The notes under the pieces: model-generated
What the model was told of the DNA's origin: nothing
Seen by the model: only the letters and a program-made list of their open reading frames with translations
The model's database searches: none
Shown: positions 55,901 to 63,828 of the stretch, in pieces
How the letters are laid out: each line of letters starts with the position of its first letter
How positions within the stretch are numbered: the stretch's first letter is position 1
Made by a program: the position numbers and the translations under genes
NCBI RefSeq assembly: GCF_000282595.1
Contig: NZ_AKIZ01000022.1
Location: 434,001-498,000 of the forward strand
DNA length: 64,000 nucleotides
Reading direction: 5' to 3'
DNA from: Phyllobacterium sp. YR531
GTDB lineage: Bacteria; Pseudomonadota; Alphaproteobacteria; Rhizobiales; Rhizobiaceae

Positions 55901-57938
55901 CAGTGGCGGCAAGATCAACGCCAGCGGCAATGATGCCGGTTTTGATGGTTGTACCAGTCAGTGCAATATTGCTCGCTCCAAGAATCTCGGTGCTAACCTT
56001 CAGATTCCCGCCGAGCGCAATGTCACCCTGAGCCTTGACCTTATCCGCAGTGATTTCTTTACCCATAGCAGTCAACGAGCCTGCCGAAACAAGCGCACCG
56101 GCAGTGATGATGCCTGAACCTGCAGGCGATGCGGATGCCGCCGTCAGCGTCAGATTGCCGGATGATCCGAGCTTGATCTTGCCGCCGTTTGTATCGGTAG
56201 CGGCGAAATCAACACCTGAATAGATATCGCCGGATTGAAGCGTTGTGCCGGATATCGAGACATTGGCACCGCCCAGAACTTGGCCTTTGACAGTGGCCGC
56301 ACCAGTAATCTTGATATCACCTCGGCTTTTGATCCCGTCAGCATTGATGTTGGAAGCGGCAACGTTTGCCGCTCCCCCAGAAAACAAAAGCGCTGAGGAA
56401 ATGTTCCCAGTCGTCGCAACAAGCGACAAATCACCGACTGCGCCAAAGACCGGCGTCTTCTGTGCGGAGGCGTGCGTTGCCACTATATTGACACCCGATA
56501 CAATAGCTCCGGATGTGATCGAGCGAGCTGATGCAGACAATCTTCCAGCGGCGGCAATGTCACCGCCTGATGTATTCAGATCAAGGCCTGCCGTCAGCGT
56601 CATATTGTTGAAACTGGTGAGCGCCTTGGAGGTGATCGTTCCGGCGGTTGCGGTTATAACGAGGTCAGCAACTTTGGTCTCGCCCTTGATGTCGATATTG
56701 CCGGAGCTGGCCTCGATAACGCTCACACCAGCCTCAACACTTTGAAGCGAAACCCCACCATTCGAAGCGAGGGTAAACGTTCCGCCGCTTTTTGCATCAC
56801 CTGCAATGCTCAGAAGGCCCGAACCGCTGCCAAGCTCGACCGAGCCATCACCATCACCAGAAACTGTCTGCAACGTGATCCCCTTGTCTGCCTTGACGAC
56901 CACTCGCTTTGGCGACGTAACAGCTTTGGCTGTGATTTTGTCTTTCGAGGTTAGCGTGACGCCCTCGCTGCCGGATACTTCGCCAATGGACAGTTTTCCA
57001 TCAGCAGAAAGTGAAAGTTCGTCAGCGGTTGCCGCCAGCTTGTTACTCATACGGACACCAGAACCTTTTTCGGTAACGACGATCTTGATCCGGTCGGCTT
57101 GCATGGCACCAAGTGCCGAGCCGTCGATGGCATATTCGGGCGTCCCGGAGATAGCCTCAAGGGCTTTTGCTTCCCGCGTTGTATAGTCGAACTTATTGCG
57201 TCCTGCCGTTAAACGCAGGTCCTTGCCATAAACTTTTCCATCAACCTTGATCGAGCGAGAAACCACATCAAAAAGATCAACACCGCCATTGCCGGCAGCA
57301 AAATTACCGCCCTTCTCACCAAAAGTGATATTGCCGCCATTGATGGTAAATCCGGAAAGCCGCCCCGTCGCGTCAATATCGGGTGTGCCGGTCGTCAGCG
57401 TGGCGCGCGGCGAATTAATAAAACCGCAACTATTGCAAGTGATGCCGTTCGGATTGGCAATGATGACGTCGGCCCGCCCGCCAAACACCTCTACCTGCCC
57501 CTCGAGTGATGAGCGGTTGGCTTTGGTTACCTCATTCAAAATAACAGTTGCAGGACCAGAATTTTTAAGGTTGGGATTGCCAGGTGTGATACCCCCCAGC
57601 AACGATGTTCCGGTTTCTGCATTGTGATTGTTGAGAATAAGCCCCGGCGTTCCGACATTGAAACTGTCATACTTGTTATGAGACAGGCCTTGTGCATTGG
57701 GCGTGACGATATCAACGAGCGGAATATTTTTCTCATTCGGCGCAACGCCAATGCTTGGCTGGTTGATCACAGGAGCACTAACATCAGGCGTAACCTGCTG
57801 GGCTTGAAGCAGGGCCGGCTGGAAGACAAGAAGGCTACTCAGGAAACCAGCAGTGAACTGGTGCACTAATTTGCCAAGACTGCGATAGTTTCTGTTGCCA
57901 TTCGCGACGGTCAAAATACCTGGCTGTTTCCTGATCAT
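52923..57938 (-). CDS. fhaB: FhaB/CdiA-type two-partner secretion exoprotein, probably C-terminally truncated
   Basis: This protein of about 1671 residues begins with an extended signal region (MIRKQPGILTVANGNRNYRS, then LVHQFTAGFLSSLLVFQPALLQAQ) and a TPS secretion domain with NPNLKNSG and IIANPNGITCNSCGF. A long beta-helix part includes about six units of roughly 95 residues marked by SGVDFAAT. It ends in a segment typical of the interior of CdiA/FhaB proteins (YETRAAFLDVNKFYGSGYFINRIGY, LGDAYFENQLINTQLRQLVGQ) and then stops. In full-length CdiA proteins this segment is followed by more repeats, a PT domain and a toxin, none present here. ATG 57938 has AGGA eight bases upstream. Its partner FhaC lies upstream in the same operon. 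The shortened protein may still work as an adhesin. Confidence 0.82.
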   Translation of the reverse strand: MIRKQPGILTVANGNRNYRSLGKLVHQFTAGFLSSLLVFQPALLQAQQVTPDVSAPVINQPSIGVAPNEKNIPLVDIVTPNAQGLSHNKYDSFNVGTPGLILNNHNAETGTSLLGGITPGNPNLKNSGPATVILNEVTKANRSSLEGQVEVFGGRADVIIANPNGITCNSCGFINSPRATLTTGTPDIDATGRLSGFTINGGNITFGEKGGNFAAGNGGVDLFDVVSRSIKVDGKVYGKDLRLTAGRNKFDYTTREAKALEAISGTPEYAIDGSALGAMQADRIKIVVTEKGSGVRMSNKLAATADELSLSADGKLSIGEVSGSEGVTLTSKDKITAKAVTSPKRVVVKADKGITLQTVSGDGDGSVELGSGSGLLSIAGDAKSGGTFTLASNGGVSLQSVEAGVSVIEASSGNIDIKGETKVADLVITATAGTITSKALTSFNNMTLTAGLDLNTSGGDIAAAGRLSASARSITSGAIVSGVNIVATHASAQKTPVFGAVGDLSLVATTGNISSALLFSGGAANVAASNINADGIKSRGDIKITGAATVKGQVLGGANVSISGTTLQSGDIYSGVDFAATDTNGGKIKLGSSGNLTLTAASASPAGSGIITAGALVSAGSLTAMGKEITADKVKAQGDIALGGNLKVSTEILGASNIALTGTTIKTGIIAAGVDLAATDGLPNKKIILGSNGDLTVNAAGGSLTAAGMLVAGKLTSTASSLSSDTISARRDITLNGDVNVKDQIKGGHNVRINGQNVIAGLVASGIDFVATAASPSGAILVGPSGDIVINATSFGIVKTSALLSAGLLDVTASSLTAQNIIGHSSVHIAANTNVSGQIQAGSNISITGSGIKAGAIISGVDFVATSNSLSGDIILRKAGSATIAGDLDLSATSGSVDVGSLLAAGNLTGDAALNINANAVSHQALNLTAGNAITLTGQSLSGGDFSLRAASINVDTLVSGVDFAASTDSSLVLKKNIGAAAGAMTLQADQGSIKASNLTSGGDLSSHASQDVTYNSLQSFGAASLAADRGSISLDKTTRAAGDITLTTKSVDFSSNRGSNLGTSKSLIINADTASFTGSTYTWGGLGLTLTGSADFTGATLNAITNNGGSGNINVKAAGITLSSPSALLAQNDLTLSLASLSNPGQLAVGHNLTFNIASDLTNRPTGLIYAGNDARMYVAGNLLNDQGAILADHDLTIAANASNAKNQSVTNISGLIRAENDVSIFSENLTNKRLTTPTWENVLVSEGQTTGFNLNPGVLDKPYMHLFDRPFGDMDQYRLYPGIAPSLWDDYVGLLPGQVKLADGTMYRAWTWNSKEGPKSAGDILAWARDHAVKDASGNPVIDPNNPNKIIIKEVVLHPGADHSVIYTWDEDSNLSQSVREDRFDGPFAPEALIRAGGNLKIDATELNNSFSSIEAGGDASLKGSVLNNEGVTLNRTSTTTCNAQGACEAYDADGNRDPSKDIAKGTSILSKVEAIGGAAGNIRAAGDMDISGFATVNNTSAPSFITGGAKLAATTAPGDPTAALTGLTAGAALFTPNAAFAELQAGAGLFTATGPLTTGNSASLSPSAVASTSSDFAEVLRVNGAALAALSKPNSGGFGGTVPGQIFLYETRAAFLDVNKFYGSGYFINRIGYKPEHEVPFLGDAYFENQLINTQLRQLVGQGLHSLR
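55040..56510 (-). repeat. Tandem ~285-bp units in the FhaB-like gene
   Basis: Six occurrences of the SGVDFAAT-type marker (variants SGVNIVAT, AGVDLAAT, SGIDFVAT) are spaced about 280-300 bases apart. They define roughly 95-residue repeats of the form x-G-DI-L-G-x-V-G-Q-x-GG-NV-I-G-x-I-AG-x-x. The units have diverged in DNA sequence. Confidence 0.8.
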
Positions 57939-58034
57939 CGTTTTATCCTGTTTGTGTTCCAGCCTGTTGACGTTCAAGCCAACCGGACTGAGGGTAACTA
58001 TCTCTGTTTCGGTCTTTTCGTTTCGCGTCAGTTC

Positions 58035-58634
58035 CTAGCGCGGCGTCAGCCATGTCCTGACCTTCTTTGCGAAGGTTTCAGCCAATTGGGTTGCGACTGC
58101 CGTTTGATTGGGTGTTACTGCCGCATTGATGACCATCGCCGGGATGATAGCTAAACCCCCGCCTCTGACAGTTATGTCGTTGGCCCGAATCTGTTGAGCC
58201 TGGGCAATCAAGCTACCGGTGCGCATATCCTCAAGACGTACCGTTCCATCGATGAAGCTGTTGTTACCCGCAATAATTCTGCCGGGAGTTGAAGCAACAT
58301 CCAGATCATGAAGTGTGACAACCAATCTTGCCGGCACGGTGCCGCCTGGATAGCCCTTCAAGCCCTGCGAAAGTTTTTGTTGCAGGACGTGCGATACCAG
58401 AGTGACCTGGGATTGCTGACTGACACCATTCAATAGCGGGGAGCCCATCTTCAAATCGGGAGCCAGTTCAATCCTCACATCGGTCACACGGGCTGTCTTC
58501 AATGCGACCGTAAGACGTGGATCTTGCGTAACGCATCCGGCAAGCAGGACCGCACCAACCACAACGATAACAAGCAAAGTCCAGCTCGCATATAGATGCA
58601 GGTTATTGAATGGTTGCCTGAGTTGGAATTTCAT
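58035..58634 (-). CDS. Lipoprotein encoded within the two-partner secretion operon
   Basis: The protein of about 199 residues has an N-terminal hydrophobic segment and a lipobox (AVLLAGC). The mature part contains VALKTARVTDVRIELAPD, ARLVVTLHDLDVAS and a C-terminal TQLAETFAKKVRTWL helix. I recognise no named family. It lies between fhaC and fhaB, and its start overlaps the fhaC end when counted from the longer frame. A role in export or surface stability of FhaB is a reasonable guess from position only. Confidence 0.7.
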   Translation of the reverse strand: MKFQLRQPFNNLHLYASWTLLVIVVVGAVLLAGCVTQDPRLTVALKTARVTDVRIELAPDLKMGSPLLNGVSQQSQVTLVSHVLQQKLSQGLKGYPGGTVPARLVVTLHDLDVASTPGRIIAGNNSFIDGTVRLEDMRTGSLIAQAQQIRANDITVRGGGLAIIPAMVINAAVTPNQTAVATQLAETFAKKVRTWLTPR

Positions 58635-58648
58635 ACCCGTAATCCCTG

Positions 58649-60454
58649 TTACCAACGCACTGATGTTGAGAAATAAAATAGCCCGCTGTGATCTGTGTCG
58701 GCAGTGGTTTCGAGGATGCCCGAATAACCGACATCCGCAGAAATATTGCCCCCGGCGAGCCGGACACCGGCGCTCCAGCTGGTCATGTCACCGCCGGGCA
58801 TCCCGTAGCGCTCTTGTGCGTATACATGCCCGTAATCCAGCCCGACATAAGGTCTGAATTCGCCCAGGCGCTTTGTCAGCAAGGCATTGCTTGACCAGGG
58901 CATGCTGCGCCAAGTCAGTTCGTTACGGCTGAAAAAGCCATTGTTGCCAAACAGCAGACTGTCGCGGCTGCCACGCACATTGGAATAGCTTCCAAGCGAT
59001 ATTTGCTCGGCCCCAAACAGATTATCGGGCGTGTACTGGCCGCTCAACACCGAGCTGATCTCAAAATGTTGCTTTGCGAGCTCGAATGGTTTTGTTGCAT
59101 TAACCGTAGCATTAAACTTGGCAAAGGTAGGATCGGCATTACCGGCTCCCGGTTCACCCGGTTGAACTGAACCAAAAATGTCCAGACCCTGCTCGTAACT
59201 CGCATCAAAGGCCCACAGCCCGCCGAACATTCGGCGTGAATGCGATATGCCAAGACTGCCAACCGTATATTCCCGGCTCCCGACTTCGATCTTGCTGCCA
59301 AGCAAGAAGTTATTGGTGGTCTTGTAAGTTAGACCAGTATGGACTGTCGTGATGGAATCCTTGTCGCGGCCAACGACACGATCAATGCCAAGACCCAGCT
59401 GTTTGGAATCCCCCGATGTTTTGATCGGTCCAAAATTCCCCGCTACTTCGCTGTCATATTCATACCAAGAGCCATTCAGGGAAAACGTGGAGTAGCCATA
59501 GGGAATACTGATGCTGCCGGAATAGCTGTTGCTTTTGCCCTTTTCGTCATCGCCCCATATCCCGTCATTGGCCCAAGGATAGTCTGGACCAGTATGGTCG
59601 TAAGAAAATGCGATGAGGTCGTTGAGACTGAACAGGTTATCCATGCGGAATGACACAGAGCTTTTGGAATAGCCCGTTTGCTTCTGGCCAAGATTGCTGT
59701 TGGCGATAGAAAAGTGCCAAGGAATCAGGTCTGACTTGTTCTCCACATTGAGGATGGATGTTCCGTCTGCTTTTCCTGGCAGCATTGCGGATTTGGCATT
59801 GTTGGAAGCCAGGCGGTTGATCTGGTCGAGCCCTTGCTCGATATCGCGAATATTGGCAATTCCGCCTTTCATCCCAGGAAACGCCGTCGTCAACACACCT
59901 TTGTATTTTTCCAATGGCGCGCCATTGAGATAAACGTCCGAAAGTATGCCTTCCACCACAATCAGTCGCAGTGTCTTCGTGCCTGCAATATCCTGCTCCG
60001 GTACATAGGCACGGGATGTGATGTAACCTTTATCGAGATAGACATAGGTCAAATCACGCATCAGCGTATTGATCTCAGCCAGACCTACGCATTTATTTTC
60101 GTAAGGCTTTGTAACTGTATCGATAGCCTTGGGTGCAAATTGCTTCACGCCCTCGACAACAACGCGCTGGATTTGAAAACAATGGCCCTTCTCAGTGGAC
60201 GGCGTGCCGTCTGCGGGCGTCTCACCTGCTGTGGTCAGACCACTAGCACTCACTTGCGATCCGGATTGTGGTGCTAGCGCAGGGCCCGAATCCGGCGTCT
60301 GCCTCTTTAGCGTCTCAAGCCTTATGGCTTGTTCCTGCTCGGCCTGACGGCGGGCAAAATCATCCGCAGGTGACTGCGAAAATGCTGCCCCAACTGTCAA
60401 TACGGGCAGGACAATTCCGAGCGTGAAAGTGGCACAGGTATGGTGCAGCTTCAT
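58649..60454 (-). CDS. fhaC: FhaC/ShlB-type two-partner secretion transporter (TpsB)
   Basis: The 601-residue outer-membrane protein has a signal peptide (about 1-26), a Gln/Glu-rich N-terminal helix region (ARRQAEQEQAIRLETLKRQ), POTRA domains (HCFQIQRVVVEGV, LTYVYLDKGYITSRAYVPEQDI, LRLIVVEGILSDVYLNG) and a 16-strand barrel with the L6-type VRG motif (YSNVRGSRDSLLFGNNGFFSRNEL) and a terminal SVRW. It should export the FhaB-like protein encoded downstream. Upstream the IalB-like gene ends seven bases away, so all four genes form one operon. Confidence 0.9.
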   Translation of the reverse strand: MKLHHTCATFTLGIVLPVLTVGAAFSQSPADDFARRQAEQEQAIRLETLKRQTPDSGPALAPQSGSQVSASGLTTAGETPADGTPSTEKGHCFQIQRVVVEGVKQFAPKAIDTVTKPYENKCVGLAEINTLMRDLTYVYLDKGYITSRAYVPEQDIAGTKTLRLIVVEGILSDVYLNGAPLEKYKGVLTTAFPGMKGGIANIRDIEQGLDQINRLASNNAKSAMLPGKADGTSILNVENKSDLIPWHFSIANSNLGQKQTGYSKSSVSFRMDNLFSLNDLIAFSYDHTGPDYPWANDGIWGDDEKGKSNSYSGSISIPYGYSTFSLNGSWYEYDSEVAGNFGPIKTSGDSKQLGLGIDRVVGRDKDSITTVHTGLTYKTTNNFLLGSKIEVGSREYTVGSLGISHSRRMFGGLWAFDASYEQGLDIFGSVQPGEPGAGNADPTFAKFNATVNATKPFELAKQHFEISSVLSGQYTPDNLFGAEQISLGSYSNVRGSRDSLLFGNNGFFSRNELTWRSMPWSSNALLTKRLGEFRPYVGLDYGHVYAQERYGMPGGDMTSWSAGVRLAGGNISADVGYSGILETTADTDHSGLFYFSTSVRW

Positions 60455-60461
60455 GCGTATT

Positions 60462-61196
60462 CTAGTTTCCAGCGGGCTTTTGCAATTCGCTCAGCGCTGC
60501 ACTTAGGCCCTTCAGCGAAAATTTGATGTTGATGTTCTGGCCATTGAGCAGACGCAGGCTGCCGGTCGCCTCCGCTCCCTTCTGCAATGCAGTCAGCATT
60601 TTTGCATCAAGCTTTTGCTGCGCCCAGCATCCAGCTTGATTGCAGTTGCGGTAAGCGACTTGCATGACAGGCTTGTCGCTTACTGTAATGCCAAAACCAA
60701 CCGGCAGAAACACATTGAGCGGCACCAGGACCGTCAAGAGAAGCTCCGGCTTTTGTTCTTTGCCTTTTACAACAGGATCAGGCGCAGTCTTGGCAATTGC
60801 CAGCGTCAGGACATTAACGTCCTGATCGTTCTGCTTGACCTGAGAAATCTGCGCCACTTCGCAAGCTGCAACGACCTTGCCATCTGACTCCTTCGTGTCA
60901 ACACAACGATAATACCAATCATCAAACTTTGTCGTTCTGATATCAGGAGCTGTTGGCGCTGATGCCTCAATAGGTGCTTCCACCTGTTGCAAGGGTTGCG
61001 TGGTTTCAGCGACGGCCGGTAGTTGCGGCGTTGCTGTCTCCGTCGATGCTGGTGCTTGAGCGGCAGCTGGCTCAGTTACCTCTGGGGGTGTAGCGTCCTG
61101 AGCAAAACCTTCAGAAGAATATGCGACCGAGTATCCGAGAATTGTAATCGTGACCAACGCGGAAAAAGCTCTTTTGGTCAAATTGGCATATGCCAT
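60462..61196 (-). CDS. Invasion-associated locus B (IalB) family protein
   Basis: The protein of about 244 residues has a signal peptide, an Ala/Pro/Glu-rich linker (about 35-90) and an IalB domain: FDDWYYRCVD, CEVAQISQVKQND, LLLTVLVPLNVFLPVGFGITVSDKP and YRNCNQAGCWAQ, with paired cysteines. In Bartonella IalB aids entry into erythrocytes; in most Hyphomicrobiales the family is a periplasmic protein of unknown role. AAGGA stands eight bases before ATG 61196, which excludes the ATG at 61205. It is the first gene of the fhaC-fhaB operon, an uncommon combination. Confidence 0.85.
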   Translation of the reverse strand: MAYANLTKRAFSALVTITILGYSVAYSSEGFAQDATPPEVTEPAAAQAPASTETATPQLPAVAETTQPLQQVEAPIEASAPTAPDIRTTKFDDWYYRCVDTKESDGKVVAACEVAQISQVKQNDQDVNVLTLAIAKTAPDPVVKGKEQKPELLLTVLVPLNVFLPVGFGITVSDKPVMQVAYRNCNQAGCWAQQKLDAKMLTALQKGAEATGSLRLLNGQNINIKFSLKGLSAALSELQKPAGN

Positions 61197-61465
61197 GGCA
61201 ATCATCCTTTTTGCGAGTAGCCTCGCGCAGGCAAAATAAATTCAGGGAAATAATTTTCGAAATAAGTAATGCAAATGATGTCGTAATGAATCTTGCTTTT
61301 TAGAGTCCGAAGTGGTGGTCAATGCTTTGTTTTGAGAACGACATACGGTAAAACCCAACGTTTGTTAAACTGTCCCAGCATCTCTCGCAGACATCGCTCA
61401 GAAACGCTCTTCCTTGCAAACCGATCTACTGTATATGTCCGTTACAACATCGTTTGTGACTCTTC
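61197..61465. other. Non-coding gap upstream of the IalB/FhaC/FhaB operon
   Basis: About 270 bases with no gene that I can support. It must hold the operon promoter on the minus strand and is AT-rich near 61230-61300. Confidence 0.35.
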
Positions 61466-61637
61466 TTGGCGCAGCGCGAGCCATACTGTCAATTCAACGA
61501 AAGTCTGACGTTAAAACGACATCGAAGAACTGCACACCATTTCTCCGGGCATTGTCCCGTTGAAATGATCGCTGCATGATCGTGCACATGGTCTCGTGCT
61601 CTCTGCTGCAACATCTCAAGGGACAGGCCATCTCTCC
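61466..61637 (+). repeat. Direct repeat copy A flanking the sigma4/nuclease gene
   Basis: About 170 bases starting TTGGCGCAGCGC and including TGTCAATTCAACG, AAAGTCTGACGTTAAAACGACA, ATGATCGCTGCAT and TCGTGCTCTCTGCTG match copy B at 63829-64000 in the same orientation. In the first 68 bases I count about nine differences; the rest is more diverged with small gaps. It is not part of any gene I can support. Confidence 0.85.
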
Positions 61638-61820
61638 ATGGTTACAAATGTTGAGACATAGGAGGAGTCGTCCTCTCCTGCGCACTGAATAGCCACTCGA
61701 TTTGTAGACGCCTTGTCCCCTGAAAATGTTACTTGGTGACCTGAGTTCTTGCTTCAGTCGCCTTGCACCTCTTTCATTAGATATGACGTCGACGTCTTGC
61801 TTCCATATCCAAACGCATTG

Positions 61821-63395
61821 CTAGCGAGCGCGTAAGCGAAAATCAAAGCAGTAGCGGTGAGGATTATCTGGAAGCGGTATCAACGAGGTTTCATAGCGCA
61901 GACCCCGCCTCAACACCGCTCCCTGCAACTGGTCGTATGCCCAGTGCCGCCTTTCAGGATCGAATAGTTTTTCGAAGGCCGATCGTCGTAATACCCCGTT
62001 TCGTCGTAACAGATCGTCTAGCTGTCGTTCGAAGTCCTTGTCTGGCTCCAGGGCACGCAGATCGTCAAGACCGAATCCGTTGGCGTCCACCAGACAGTAT
62101 CCAATGCCACGTTGGCCAAGATAATCTTGCGCAGCAAGCGCTTTAGCTAGCGTAACCCCATCAGCAAGACGATTTCTCCCTTTGATCTCTATGACAAAGA
62201 AGAGGTTCGTATCTGTCCTCACCAAAAGATCTGGAATATAGATGCGGTCCGCACCATCATGCTGATAGCGGATTTCAAGGGGTTGCTCGGCAAATTCCGT
62301 TACGACCGTGCAGACGTCCAGCGCTCTGATCAGCCGGCGCTCTCCCATGCTGTCGAACCCGATGAGGCGCTGTAGGGTCTTCGAATAGTATGGTTGCTCA
62401 TATCGGCACTGTCTGAGGACTGGAAGGCCCGCAAGGTTGAGGCGTTGGTGACCCAGATGCCCCGGCCAAACTGCTTTTTTCAGTATCCTGAGGACGAAGG
62501 CATTTGCCTTGCGCACAGACTCTGGCTCTGCGTCCAATGCTTTGTCCAAGCGCCCCACAGCGACTTCCTTGCGCCGGATTTTCCGTATGGCAGCAATCGC
62601 TTGCGAGACAAGCCGGTGGGCTTCCATTTGAGAAACGCTCTCACGCGAGAGGTAGCTCGTCAGTACGAATTCGATGAAGGCAGAGCTGCATCTCTGCCTT
62701 GTCAGCTCGCCAGTGAACCATGACAGTGGAGCCTCTGCATGCTCCTCCAGCGCCTTTTCCTTGATTAGATCCAGAACCCGTGCCGTGAGGTTGCGACCGT
62801 ATTGCACGCCTGCTTTCAATCTGCGCAGTGTTTTGCTCTCGATTTGCCGTATCCGCTCGCGAGTTACGCTGTAACGCTGGCCAAGCTCGCTGAGCTTTGC
62901 CAGCGGATGGAATTCGTTTCCTGGCGAGAGTCGGGCGAGTGCTACTTCACTCCGTCTCTCTAACATGTCTCTAGATCGACCTTTTGGTGGCAGCGCCTCG
63001 ATGTCATGACGCAGCGCATACCACAGCATCTCGACACAACTACTATCTAACGGAAACTCCTCCGGCCAACCAATAGGTTGCGACTGCCGTCGGATAGAAT
63101 TTAAAGGCTTCACTTCCACGGCAATGTTAGCTGTCCGCTTCGTCGGCGTCAGCTTTGGTCGCAAGCGGGCGGCTGGTTCCTTTCTTGTGCGTGAATAGGA
63201 TTGGAATTCGGGTAGTGGCGAGATCAACTCACCGGTTTCGCTCCGTAATCCCATCCTCTTTTGGCGCGCCCGAATCGCTCCTGTTGTCCGGCCATGCGCC
63301 GCCGCTATCTCGGAAACGCGCCAGCCTTTCCCCGTCTCATCGTAGAGACTCTCTTCTTCAGCCAATGTCCACGGTAGGCCAGCATTCTGTGGCAT
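61821..63395 (-). CDS. Fusion of Myb-like HTH, sigma70 region-4-like HTH and TnsA-like PD-(D/E)XK nuclease
   Basis: Numbering is from ATG 63395, chosen because GAGG lies eight bases upstream (ATG 63449 has no such site); this gives 524 residues. Residues 8-50 (PWTLAEEESLYDETGKGWRV, RTTGAIRARQKRMGL) form a Myb/SANT-like HTH. Residues 162-194 (FHPLAKLSELGQRYSVTRER, then IRQIESKTLRRLK) closely follow sigma70 region 4. Residues 350-435 show a TnsA/restriction-like nuclease core: Glu352 (SMGERRLIRAL), an intervening QPLEIRYQH strand, Asp389 (YIPDLLV) and Glu403-x-Lys405 (VIEIKG). I know no described function for this combination. The gene stands alone and is flanked by ~170-bp diverged direct repeats, as for a mobile or inserted unit. 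Tn7-like transposition factor, defence nuclease or site-specific regulator are open options. Confidence 0.75.
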   Translation of the reverse strand: MPQNAGLPWTLAEEESLYDETGKGWRVSEIAAAHGRTTGAIRARQKRMGLRSETGELISPLPEFQSYSRTRKEPAARLRPKLTPTKRTANIAVEVKPLNSIRRQSQPIGWPEEFPLDSSCVEMLWYALRHDIEALPPKGRSRDMLERRSEVALARLSPGNEFHPLAKLSELGQRYSVTRERIRQIESKTLRRLKAGVQYGRNLTARVLDLIKEKALEEHAEAPLSWFTGELTRQRCSSAFIEFVLTSYLSRESVSQMEAHRLVSQAIAAIRKIRRKEVAVGRLDKALDAEPESVRKANAFVLRILKKAVWPGHLGHQRLNLAGLPVLRQCRYEQPYYSKTLQRLIGFDSMGERRLIRALDVCTVVTEFAEQPLEIRYQHDGADRIYIPDLLVRTDTNLFFVIEIKGRNRLADGVTLAKALAAQDYLGQRGIGYCLVDANGFGLDDLRALEPDKDFERQLDDLLRRNGVLRRSAFEKLFDPERRHWAYDQLQGAVLRRGLRYETSLIPLPDNPHRYCFDFRLRAR

Positions 63396-63828
63396 CGTTA
63401 GAGCCTCATTTTGAGACAGGCCATCTCGCGACAATTGAGATGTTGGCATACGGATTGGTCGTTGTTGTCCTGCAGGGGCCTGATCTATTTCGTGATATAC
63501 TTTGGTAGAGACGAGCTTGCGTTTCAGTGCCGTAATGAAAATCTGTGGAACATCGAAATTACGCCCATGGAGAGTGACGGAGGAACCCCGGGAAGCGATT
63601 TAGCTCCATCAGAGTCAATTCACGATAAAAGTCCTGAGGTACAGTTGAGTTTTATTTTTTGTCGCCACATTCCCAGCGGAATAGGGCATTACTCTTGATG
63701 TGATCCAAAAATAGACAGTGACAAAATGTAATAATAACGGCTGCATTTACAGAACAGGTTCTGACAGCTCCGCCTGACCTTCACCCTAAATACGTTCCTG
63801 CCGCGTGTAAAACAGCCACGTTATCTTT
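63396..63828. other. Gap upstream of the sigma4/nuclease gene
   Basis: About 430 bases with no supported gene; the short frames here lack ribosome-binding sites and family similarity. It should hold the minus-strand promoter of the nuclease fusion and ends at direct repeat copy B. Confidence 0.35.

Noticed and set aside
53149-57627. Several long plus-strand frames opposite the FhaB-like gene
   Set aside because: They mirror the repetitive FhaB codons and show no family pattern or ribosome-binding sites.
61494-61685. Minus-strand frame through direct repeat copy A
   Set aside because: Copy B does not keep the same frame to a comparable end, so the repeat is better explained as non-coding.
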